Of a stretch of 64,000 bases of DNA, positions 8,659 to 15,315 are shown in pieces. The stretch's first letter is position 1. The number at the start of each line of letters is the position of its first letter. This stretch comes from Rhizobium sp. R635. Lineage in GTDB: Bacteria > Pseudomonadota > Alphaproteobacteria > Rhizobiales > Rhizobiaceae. The stretch covers positions 186,001-250,000 of the forward strand of contig NZ_LOKX01000032.1 in assembly GCF_002211285.1 (NCBI RefSeq), written 5' to 3'. Position numbers and translations under genes: made by a program. The notes under the pieces were generated by a model. That model did not search any database and was not told where the DNA came from. It saw only the letters and a program-made list of their open reading frames with translations.

Positions 8659-9564
8659 TTGGACCTTTCGTCGATCGAGATATTCCTCGCCGTCGCCAGC
8701 GACCGCAGCGTTACGAAAGCCGCCAGGGCCGTCGGGCGGGTGCCCTCGAACGTGACGACGCGCATCCAGCAATTGGAGGAAGATCTCGGCGCTTCCCTCT
8801 TCAGCCGTGACGGCAAGAAGATGACTTTGACACGCGAAGGGGAGACCTTCCTCGCATACGCCAACAGGCTGATGGCGCTTGCGCTCGAAGCGCGCCAGGC
8901 CGTGCGGCCGCTTGCCCCCTCGGGAACGCTGCGGGTCGGCACGATGGAGAGCACGGCGGCAAGCAGGCTGCCGGCGGCGCTGACCCAGTTCAACCAGATG
9001 TGGCCTGACGTCTCGCTGCAGCTGACGATGGGTGCCTCCCGCGATCTTGCCCGCGCGGTGCTCACCGAAGCCCTGGATTGCGCGCTGATCGCCCGTCCGC
9101 CCAGGGCGATGCGCGAGGAGGATTCGGATTTCGATGCCGAGCTGAAGACGCTGGCGATGGAGCCGGTCTTCGTCGAGGATCTGTTGATCGTTCTGCCGTC
9201 AGGCCATTCCCCGATCAAATCCGCCGCCGACCTTCGCGTCGGCGCGCTTGCCGCCTTGGAGCCCGGCTGCACCTATCGCAGGATCGCCGAGAACTGGGCG
9301 CGCAAATCGAGCGCCCTGCCGACCAGCGAGCTCGGCTCCTACCATGCGATCCTGGCAAGCGTTGCGGCCGGCAACACGGCCGGCGTCATGCCGAAATCGG
9401 TTCTCGACCTCATGCACTGGCCGACGTCGCTCCAGACCCACCCGCTGGGGCCTGTCGAAACGCTGCTCGTCTCGCGTAGGAATGACCGCCCCAGCGCGTT
9501 CAATGCCTTCCACGAAGTTCTCAGCGCGACCAAAGGAAGAGATATCAGGCTGGCGATGAACTAG
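8659..9564 (+). CDS. LysR-family transcriptional regulator
   Basis: A 301-residue LysR protein. The N-terminal winged helix (1-60) reads LSSIEIFLAVASDRSVTKAA and then VTTRIQQLEEDLGASLFSR. The substrate-binding domain runs from about 90 to 290. The start codon is TTG, placed by the normal LysR N-terminus. The gene ends 55 bases before the HPP-family gene on the same strand, so that gene pair may be its target. The upstream region holds an AATTAT/ATAATT inverted repeat at 8621-8640, a possible autoregulatory site. The effector is unknown. Confidence 0.92.
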   Translation: MDLSSIEIFLAVASDRSVTKAARAVGRVPSNVTTRIQQLEEDLGASLFSRDGKKMTLTREGETFLAYANRLMALALEARQAVRPLAPSGTLRVGTMESTAASRLPAALTQFNQMWPDVSLQLTMGASRDLARAVLTEALDCALIARPPRAMREEDSDFDAELKTLAMEPVFVEDLLIVLPSGHSPIKSAADLRVGALAALEPGCTYRRIAENWARKSSALPTSELGSYHAILASVAAGNTAGVMPKSVLDLMHWPTSLQTHPLGPVETLLVSRRNDRPSAFNAFHEVLSATKGRDIRLAMN

Positions 9565-9619
9565 CCCGAACGTCTTTCCTTCAGCCGCCCGATCATCCTC
9601 GCTCAATATTGGTCTTGTC

Positions 9620-10750
9620 ATGCAGTATCCCGTTTCCCCGAAGGTGGGACCGAGCCGCTTCCGTCGCTTCCGCCTGTTCTCGCCGATCCTGGCCGGGGCG
9701 ACCTTGCGCGAGCGATTGATCGCCTGCCTCGGCGCTTTGCTGGCGATCGGCCTCACCGGCGTCATCAGCGGCTATTTCTTCGGGCAAGGGCCGCATCTTC
9801 CGTTGATCGTGGCGCCGATGGGGGCTTCCGCCGTGCTGCTTTTCGCGGTGCCGGCAAGCCCGCTGGCGCAGCCATGGTCGATTATCGGCGGCAACACCAT
9901 CTCCGCCATGATGGGCATCGTCGCCGCCTATTTCATCCGTGACCCGATCATCGCGACCGGCGTCGGCGTGTCGCTTGCCATCGGCGCGATGTCCTTCACG
10001 CGCTGCCTGCATCCGCCGGGCGGGGCTGCGGCGCTGACCGCCGTTCTCGGCGGGCCTGTCGTTGCCGGATGGGGATTTCTCTTTCCCTTCGTGCCGGTCG
10101 CCCTGAATTCCTGCATCCTCGTCGGTCTCGGCCTGCTGTTCCACAAGCTTTCCCGGCGGAACTATCCGCATGTCGTCCCGAAGCCCGCCGAGAATACGCA
10201 CCAGACGATCGACCTGCCGTCCGCCGTGCGGGTGGGCTTTCGCGAAGAGGATATCGATGCGGCTCTCGAAACGCTTGACGAAACCTTCGATATCGATCGC
10301 GCCGACCTCAGCCGGCTGCTGCAGCAGGTCGAGCTACAGGCGACCATCCGGTCGAACGCCAGGATCAGTTGCGCCGATATCATGTCGCGAGATGTGATCG
10401 CCGTTGGCGAGGCGGCCGAACCTGCGGCCGCACGCCAGCTTCTCCTGAAACACAATATACGCACGCTGCCGGTGAAAGATCCCGAAGGCCGCCTCATCGG
10501 CACCGTCGGCTTGCGGGAATTGTCGGCGAGCACCGAGACCATCGCGGGCGCGATCTCGAGGCCGGCGGTGGCAAGGCCAGCGGATGCGGCCCTGTCGCTG
10601 CTGCCCGTGCTGACCGACGGGCGCACACATGCCGTCATCGTCGTCGACGAGGACCACCGAATCCTCGGCCTGATCTCGCAGACGGATCTCCTGAGCGCCG
10701 TGGCGCGGCTGCTGCCGAACGACAGCGCCCCGATCCCGGCCGTGGCCTGA
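9620..10750 (+). CDS. HPP-family membrane protein with C-terminal CBS-domain pair
   Basis: A 376-residue fusion. The N-terminal half has five hydrophobic segments between about 30 and 180 and the family signature HPP at residues 131-133 (TRCLHPPGGAAAL). The C-terminal part, about 245-370, is a tandem CBS pair (CADIMSRDVIAVGEAAEPAA; IRTLPVKDPEGRLIGTV; GLISQTDLLSAVA). HPP proteins are integral membrane proteins; some plant and cyanobacterial relatives are linked to nitrite transport. CBS pairs usually bind adenine nucleotides, suggesting energy-state control. The substrate here is not known. The stop codon shares one base with the next start. Confidence 0.9.
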   Translation: MQYPVSPKVGPSRFRRFRLFSPILAGATLRERLIACLGALLAIGLTGVISGYFFGQGPHLPLIVAPMGASAVLLFAVPASPLAQPWSIIGGNTISAMMGIVAAYFIRDPIIATGVGVSLAIGAMSFTRCLHPPGGAAALTAVLGGPVVAGWGFLFPFVPVALNSCILVGLGLLFHKLSRRNYPHVVPKPAENTHQTIDLPSAVRVGFREEDIDAALETLDETFDIDRADLSRLLQQVELQATIRSNARISCADIMSRDVIAVGEAAEPAAARQLLLKHNIRTLPVKDPEGRLIGTVGLRELSASTETIAGAISRPAVARPADAALSLLPVLTDGRTHAVIVVDEDHRILGLISQTDLLSAVARLLPNDSAPIPAVA

Positions 10751-11046
10751 TGGTGAAGGATGAACCGATGCTGATCGAACGCGACCCGAACGGGGATTTC
10801 ATACTGGATTCAACCGAACTCGCTGAGCGGTTCGGCCTGTCGCAGGCCGATCTTCGCCGCCACATGCGGCATGGCTCCATCGTCAGCTCCGTCGAAATCG
10901 GCACGGCCGAACATGCGGGCACGAAGCGGGTGTCGCTCCGCCTCGGCAACAGGCTGTGGCGCGCCGTGCTGAACGACGAGAACGAAGTTCAGCACGAGGA
11001 GATGACCATTCTCAGGCGAAACACGCCCGGGCAGCCGCCGCGCTGA
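10750..11046 (+). CDS. DUF6522-like small protein
   Basis: A 98-residue soluble protein that starts inside the stop codon of the HPP gene (TGATG), indicating translational coupling. It reads MLIERDPNGDFILDSTELA followed by FGLSQADLRRHMRHGSI and RLGNRLWRAVLND. This layout (acidic N-terminal strand, short helix-turn-helix-like middle, C-terminal beta strands) agrees with the uncharacterised DUF6522 family of alphaproteobacteria as recalled. A second ATG at 10768 follows AAGGATG and could be the true start. Function unknown; partnership with the HPP protein is inferred from overlap. Confidence 0.7.
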   Translation: MVKDEPMLIERDPNGDFILDSTELAERFGLSQADLRRHMRHGSIVSSVEIGTAEHAGTKRVSLRLGNRLWRAVLNDENEVQHEEMTILRRNTPGQPPR

Positions 11047-11151
11047 CATCGCTGCCCATCCGCGAACACCTTCCTTGGCCACCTGATAATCGAGCCGATG
11101 CTCTAAAGCGCTTCGCGATCTTTCAGATTCGCTTGCCGCACTTTAGGTTTT

Positions 11152-11203
11152 GGTTTTGCGCATGTCGTGAGCGCAAAACCGCCGCACACTTTTGCGCGAC
11201 ATG
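11152..11203. repeat. mutually exclusive hairpins downstream of groEL; dispersed-repeat-like
   Basis: GGTTTTGCGC (11152-11161) pairs perfectly with GCGCAAAACC (11171-11180). The same second arm can instead pair, with CATGTC (11161-11166), to TTTTGCGCGACATG (11190-11203). Two competing hairpins therefore share one arm. The block starts three bases after the groEL stop and probably forms its transcript end. Rhizobial genomes carry many intergenic copies of very similar sequence (recalled). The rest of the gap from 11047 holds no gene. Confidence 0.6.
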
Positions 11204-11205
11204 TT

Positions 11206-12834
11206 TTAGAAATCCATCCCGCCGCCCGGAGGCATTGCCGGAGAAGCGTCCTTCTTCGGCCGCTCGGCGATCATCGCTTCGGTCGTGACGAGAAGGCCGG
11301 CGATGGAGGAGGCGTCCTGTAGCGCGGTGCGCACCACCTTGGCCGGATCGATCACGCCCTGCGCATAGAGATCGCCATATTCGCCGGTCTGGGCGTTCCA
11401 GCCATGGGAGAACTCGCTCTTCTCGCGCAGCTTGCCGACGATGACCGAGCCTTCCGCTCCGGCATTTTCGGCGATCTGGCGGGCCGGCGCCTCGAGGGCG
11501 CGGCGGACGATGTCGACACCGACGCGCTGCTCGTCATTGGCTGCTTTGACGGCGTCAAGCGCCTTGACGGCGCGCAGCAGCGCCACGCCGCCGCCCGGCA
11601 GAATGCCTTCCTCGACCGCCGCACGGGTGGCATGAAGCGCGTCGTCGACGCGATCCTTCTTCTCCTTCACCTCGACTTCAGTCGAGCCGCCGACGCGGAT
11701 AACGGCAACGCCGCCGGCGAGCTTGGCAAGGCGTTCCTGCAGCTTCTCGCGGTCGTAGTCGGAAGTGGTTTCCTCGATCTGGGCCTTGATCTGGGCGATG
11801 CGGCCCGAAATGTCGGACTTGGAGCCGGCGCCATCGACGATGGTGGTGTTCTCCTTCTCGACCGAGACCTTCTTTGCCCGGCCGAGCATGTCGAGCGTGA
11901 CGGTCTCGAGCTTGATGCCGAGGTCTTCGGAGATGACGGTGCCGGCGGTCAGGATGGCGATGTCTTCCAACATGGCCTTGCGGCGGTCGCCGAAGCCGGG
12001 AGCCTTCACGGCGGCGATCTTGAGGCCGCCGCGCAGCTTGTTGACGACGAGCGTCGCGAGCGCTTCGCCTTCGACATCCTCGGCGATGATGAGGAGCGGC
12101 TTGCTGGATTGAACCACGGCTTCGAGAACCGGGAGCATCGACTGCAGGTTCGAGAGCTTCTTCTCATGGATGAGAATGTAGGGATCTTCGAACTCGGTCC
12201 GCATCTTGTCGGCGTTGGTGACGAAATAAGGGCTCAAATAGCCGCGGTCGAACTGCATGCCTTCGACGACTTCGAGTTCGGTTTCGGCGGTCTTGGCTTC
12301 TTCAACGGTGATGACGCCGTCATTGCCGACCTTTTCCATGGCCTTTGCCAGATAGTGGCCGATTTCCGCATCGCCATTGGCCGAGATCGTGGCGACCTGG
12401 GCGATCTCGGAATTGTTGGAGATCTTGCGGGCATTGGTCTTCAATTCCGCGACGATGGCGCTGACGGCAAGATCGATGCCGCGCTTCAGGTCCATCGGGT
12501 TCATGCCGGCTGCAACGGCCTTGGCGCCTTCGCGGACGATCGCCTGGGCGAGAACGGTTGCGGTCGTGGTGCCGTCGCCGGCGATGTCGCTGGTCTTCGA
12601 AGCGACTTCGCGGACCATCTGGGCGCCCATGTTTTCGAACTTGTCCTCGAGTTCGATTTCCTTGGCGACCGAGACGCCGTCCTTGGTGATGCGCGGAGCG
12701 CCGAAGGACTTGTCGATCACGACGTTACGGCCCTTCGGGCCGAGCGTGACCTTGACCGCATCGGCGAGAATGTCGACGCCGCGCAGCATCTTGTCGCGGG
12801 CTTCGGTGCTGAATTTGACTTCTTTAGCAGCCAT
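11206..12834 (-). CDS. groEL: 60-kDa chaperonin GroEL, encoded without groES
   Basis: A full-length 542-residue GroEL: AAKEVKFSTEARDKMLRG at the start, phosphate-binding loops LGPKGRNV and GDGTTTATVLAQ, apical domain with the substrate-binding surface in order, and a short C-terminal tail PPGGGMDF. It folds proteins as a double ring and needs a GroES co-chaperonin, but no groES-size frame lies upstream or downstream. Rhizobia carry several chaperonin genes, some solitary. The ATG follows AAGGAG. No CIRCE element is present upstream, so control is more likely through RpoH than HrcA. Confidence 0.97.
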   Translation of the reverse strand: MAAKEVKFSTEARDKMLRGVDILADAVKVTLGPKGRNVVIDKSFGAPRITKDGVSVAKEIELEDKFENMGAQMVREVASKTSDIAGDGTTTATVLAQAIVREGAKAVAAGMNPMDLKRGIDLAVSAIVAELKTNARKISNNSEIAQVATISANGDAEIGHYLAKAMEKVGNDGVITVEEAKTAETELEVVEGMQFDRGYLSPYFVTNADKMRTEFEDPYILIHEKKLSNLQSMLPVLEAVVQSSKPLLIIAEDVEGEALATLVVNKLRGGLKIAAVKAPGFGDRRKAMLEDIAILTAGTVISEDLGIKLETVTLDMLGRAKKVSVEKENTTIVDGAGSKSDISGRIAQIKAQIEETTSDYDREKLQERLAKLAGGVAVIRVGGSTEVEVKEKKDRVDDALHATRAAVEEGILPGGGVALLRAVKALDAVKAANDEQRVGVDIVRRALEAPARQIAENAGAEGSVIVGKLREKSEFSHGWNAQTGEYGDLYAQGVIDPAKVVRTALQDASSIAGLLVTTEAMIAERPKKDASPAMPPGGGMDF

Positions 12835-13203
12835 GTCCTCACTCCTTCATAGGCAGCTAATTGACGGATCTTCGCAGTGGATCTCAGGCAGCCCGACAGG
12901 CCAGGTAATCAGCCCGAGCGGGTCGCTAAATCGCGCGCGCGCCTGCGCGATTGAACTGGTTTGACGTTGTTCGATTTCAAGAGGGTGGCCAAAAATTGGC
13001 GCTCTCGGTCAGCGATTACCGACGCCTGACGGAACAGAAAATCGGATCCTGCGTTCGACATGAAGACGATGGTCGTCGCGCTCGGATTTCGGGCGAGTTC
13101 CAGCCGCACCAAGGCTTGAATTCAGATTTCGGCATCCCCAGCTCTTCGGTGATCGAGGCTTGATGAGCTCGGTTATGTCCCACGTCTTTTCGGAGTGGCT
13201 GAA
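12835..13203. other. intergenic region between groEL and the divergent small gene
   Basis: This 369-base gap holds the groEL leader and a candidate heat-shock promoter at 12953-12981. A short alternating CG stretch lies at about 12930-12950. No further gene with a ribosome-binding site was found; the open frames here read into neighbours without family features. Confidence 0.5.
12953..12981 (-). promoter_or_regulatory. candidate RpoH (sigma-32) promoter of groEL
   Basis: On the minus strand CTTGAAA (12975-12981) matches the RpoH -35 consensus. After 15 bases it is followed by CCAGTTC (12953-12959), a weak -10. It lies about 120 bases upstream of the groEL start. The -35 is convincing, the -10 is not. 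Confidence 0.35.
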
Positions 13204-13494
13204 ATGGAAGAAAGAACCAATATAATCAAAGACCTCAGTATCGAGGAACGCGAAGAAGTCTTCGTCGACATCGCCCGTACGCTGGAGGATACGGCCCGTG
13301 AGGCGCTGGTGGAGGGCAACAGCCACTTTGCAGCCCTTTCCACCAACATGGCCGAAGCGATCCGCGTCAATGCCGACGAGCTTGCCCGCGATGATCCCGA
13401 AAATGCCGAACTCGTCCTGCAGGAGGCGACGGCGATGATATTGCAGTTCGAAGCGGTGCATCCCTATCGCATGGTAAGCATGGCCGTTCATTGA
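13204..13494 (+). CDS. small acidic hypothetical protein
   Basis: A 96-residue, predominantly helical protein (MEERTNIIKDLSIEEREEVF, then IARTLEDTAREALVEGNSHF and AELVLQEATAMILQFEAVHP). The chosen ATG at 13204 has GGAG about 8 bases upstream; a GTG at 13195 is also in frame but sits on that ribosome-binding site. There is no signal peptide or metal motif. It lies between groEL and a stress-type operon. No family was recognised. Confidence 0.65.
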   Translation: MEERTNIIKDLSIEEREEVFVDIARTLEDTAREALVEGNSHFAALSTNMAEAIRVNADELARDDPENAELVLQEATAMILQFEAVHPYRMVSMAVH

Positions 13495-13545
13495 GCGCCG
13501 GCCACCTGCTCGGGCGGCCGTCCTTCCAAATCAATCGCTCCTTCC

Positions 13546-13570
13546 GGAACTCTCGCTGCCTTGGACGGTT
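13546..13570 (+). promoter_or_regulatory. candidate EcfG/RpoE2 general-stress promoter
   Basis: GGAAC (13546-13550) is followed after exactly 18 bases by TT (13569-13570), in the context ACGGTTATT. This fits the alphaproteobacterial general-stress consensus GGAAC-N18/19-TT. It lies 122 bases before the first gene of the four-gene operon 13692-15157, whose products (copper storage, DUF2934, HD hydrolase) suit such control. Confidence 0.5.
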
Positions 13571-13691
13571 ATTGGATCACAGCATCGAAGGTGATCCGTG
13601 GCGGTTCGGGGTTTACACGCCTTGTCCATAACGCCGCCGGGTCGGCTGTCAGGCGTGAACATGCTTTTGCATGATGGAAGGAGGATCTGGC

Positions 13692-14045
13692 ATGACTTCC
13701 AATTCGATTGTGCCGCCCGAGAGCGGCACTGATGACGCGCGGTCCGCCGATACGGCGGAGGCCGAGAACGATCGCAAGAAGGCATTGGAAAATGCGCGAC
13801 GCAACGCAGGGTCCGCGGCCGATCGCGATAGCGGCACCGAAACTCCAAGCCTGAGACTTGCGAGGGAGTATCTTCGCCTCGGCGGCCGCCGCCGTTCCAA
13901 GATCGACGACAACATCACCACCGTTCGCCAATGGGAGGAGGATCCGCCGGAGGCCGAACGGTTCTGGCAGGAGCGGGTCGAGACGCTTTCGAAGGCCGAC
14001 CGCAAGCAGGTGGAGGATTTTCTGCCGACCATCAACACGCCCTGA
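13692..14045 (+). CDS. hypothetical protein, first gene of stress-type operon
   Basis: A 117-residue hydrophilic protein. The first 60 residues look disordered (rich in E, D, A, S), and the second half reads SLRLAREYLRLGGRRRSKID and ITTVRQWEEDPPEAERFW. The ATG at 13692 has an AAGGAGG ribosome-binding site; an earlier ATG at 13671 does not. It is followed after 15 bases by the copper-storage gene. No family was recognised; the charged, disordered character is common among stress-induced rhizobial proteins. Confidence 0.7.
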   Translation: MTSNSIVPPESGTDDARSADTAEAENDRKKALENARRNAGSAADRDSGTETPSLRLAREYLRLGGRRRSKIDDNITTVRQWEEDPPEAERFWQERVETLSKADRKQVEDFLPTINTP

Positions 14046-14060
14046 CGAGGAGGATGGAAA

Positions 14061-14393
14061 ATGCATCAGCTCGACGCGAGAATGCAGGCATGCATCGACA
14101 ATTGCCTGCGCTGCTACAGCGTTTGTCTCCAGACCGCGATGAACCATTGTCTCGAAGCGGGCGGCAAGCATACCGAACCCGCGCATTTCAGGCTGATGAT
14201 GGCCTGCGCCGAGATCTGCCGCACGTCGGCGCACTTCATGCTGATCGGTACGGATCACCACAAACACACCTGCCGCGAATGCGCGGAGATCTGCTCGGAA
14301 TGCGCGGCCGATTGCGAAAGGGTGGGCGACATGCAGGCGTGCGTCGATGCCTGCCGACGCTGCGCCGAAAGCTGCCGCGACATGGCAGCCTAG
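14061..14393 (+). CDS. four-helix-bundle copper-storage protein (Csp3-like)
   Basis: A 110-residue protein with 16 cysteines (residues 11, 15, 18, 22, 30, 49, 53, 71, 74, 78, 81, 85, 94, 98, 101, 105), mostly spaced C-x3-C, C-x2-C or C-x6-C along helices. This is the pattern of the Csp family, whose bundles bind many Cu(I) ions through inward-facing Cys thiolates. His residues cluster at 58-69 (HFMLIGTDHHKH). No signal peptide is present, matching the cytosolic Csp3 rather than exported Csp1 type. The likely role is copper buffering during stress. It sits inside a tight operon (12-15-base gaps). Confidence 0.9.
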   Translation: MHQLDARMQACIDNCLRCYSVCLQTAMNHCLEAGGKHTEPAHFRLMMACAEICRTSAHFMLIGTDHHKHTCRECAEICSECAADCERVGDMQACVDACRRCAESCRDMAA

Positions 14394-14405
14394 CTGGAGG
14401 AGATC

Positions 14406-14732
14406 ATGGCCATAGACAAGCACGAGCAGATCCGCCGGCGCGCCTATGAGATCTGGGAGGCCGAAGGCCGTCCCATGGGCGCGGACCTGCGCCATTGGCA
14501 GCAGGCCTGCGACGAACTGGCCGGCGAGAACGAGCATGAGACGCTGCAGGATCTGATCGACGAAGACGACCGGGACGACGCGGCTCTGCTCCAGGGGGCA
14601 GGTGAGAGCGGCGATTTCGATCCGCCGCGGGCGGCGCCTGCCCGAGTTGCCGAGACAAGAGTGTCAGATGTCGAGATCACGACGGGCGAAAAGCCTTCCC
14701 TTGGGAAGGTCAGGCAGACCGAGGGGCCGTGA
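14406..14732 (+). CDS. DUF2934-family protein
   Basis: A 108-residue protein. The N-terminal 40 residues (HEQIRRRAYEIWEAEGRPMG, then HWQQACDEL) are the DUF2934 motif: a short helical pair with R-A-Y-x-I/L-W-E-x-E-G-R-P and H-W. The remainder is acidic and probably disordered. The ATG at 14406 follows AGGAG. Function unknown; the family is common in rhizobia in stress-related clusters. Its stop overlaps the GTG of the next gene by 4 bases. Confidence 0.85.
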   Translation: MAIDKHEQIRRRAYEIWEAEGRPMGADLRHWQQACDELAGENEHETLQDLIDEDDRDDAALLQGAGESGDFDPPRAAPARVAETRVSDVEITTGEKPSLGKVRQTEGP

Positions 14733-15157
14733 TTTCAATGCAGCATCTCGACCACGCCATCCAGATCGCGCTCGAAGCGCATGACGGGCAAACGGACAAG
14801 ACCGGCCGGCCTTTCTTCGAACACTGCCAGCGGGTTGCCCTTCTCGTCTCCGGCGAAGAAGCGCGAACCGTCGCCTACCTTCATGACGTCGCCGAGAAAG
14901 GCAGTGGCTGGACGCTCGACAGGTTGCGGGAAGAAGGTTTTCCGCCTGTGATCATCTCCGCCGTGGATGCGCTGACACGGCGGCTCGACGAGCCGAACGA
15001 CGAATTCGTCAGGCGCGCGGCGGCAAACCCGCTCGCTTTGCCCATCAAGCGGGCAGACCTCGAAGACAATCTTCATCAAGCCGAGCAAGCCGGCAAAAAC
15101 CCGGAAAAATACCAGCGCGGGCTGGATCTCCTGCGGGAGATAGAGAGCGGTGGCTAG
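14729..15157 (+). CDS. HD-domain phosphohydrolase, SpoT/Mesh1-like small hydrolase
   Basis: A 142-residue protein made almost wholly of an HD fold. Metal-binding motifs are in order: an early His (FFEHCQRVA), the HD pair in YLHDVAEKGSGWT, and a late Asp in KRADLEDN. The sequence L-H-D-x-x-E followed by W-T-L-D-x-L and a distal K-x-A-D-x-x-D-N parallels the ppGpp-hydrolase half of SpoT and stand-alone Mesh1-type enzymes. Substrate is therefore possibly an alarmone, but this is inference. The GTG start overlaps the previous stop (GTGA); an ATG at 14738 is an alternative. Confidence 0.75.
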   Translation: MISMQHLDHAIQIALEAHDGQTDKTGRPFFEHCQRVALLVSGEEARTVAYLHDVAEKGSGWTLDRLREEGFPPVIISAVDALTRRLDEPNDEFVRRAAANPLALPIKRADLEDNLHQAEQAGKNPEKYQRGLDLLREIESGG

Positions 15158-15315
15158 GCTCCTCCGCCGTTGTTTCTGCCGCGGCTGCCGTAAATCGATC
15201 TGCGAGCAAACTATTTTTCAACCATAGAACGCGGAAACAATGTGATGCCGACCTCAGGTGAGGCGCATGTTAACCGGCACGACCTATAGTCGCGTTCACA
15301 TGAACAAACTGGGGG

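Noticed and set aside
12835..13000. CIRCE element upstream of groEL
   Set aside because: No TTAGCACTC-N9-GAGTGCTAA repeat is present; only an RpoH-like -35 was found.
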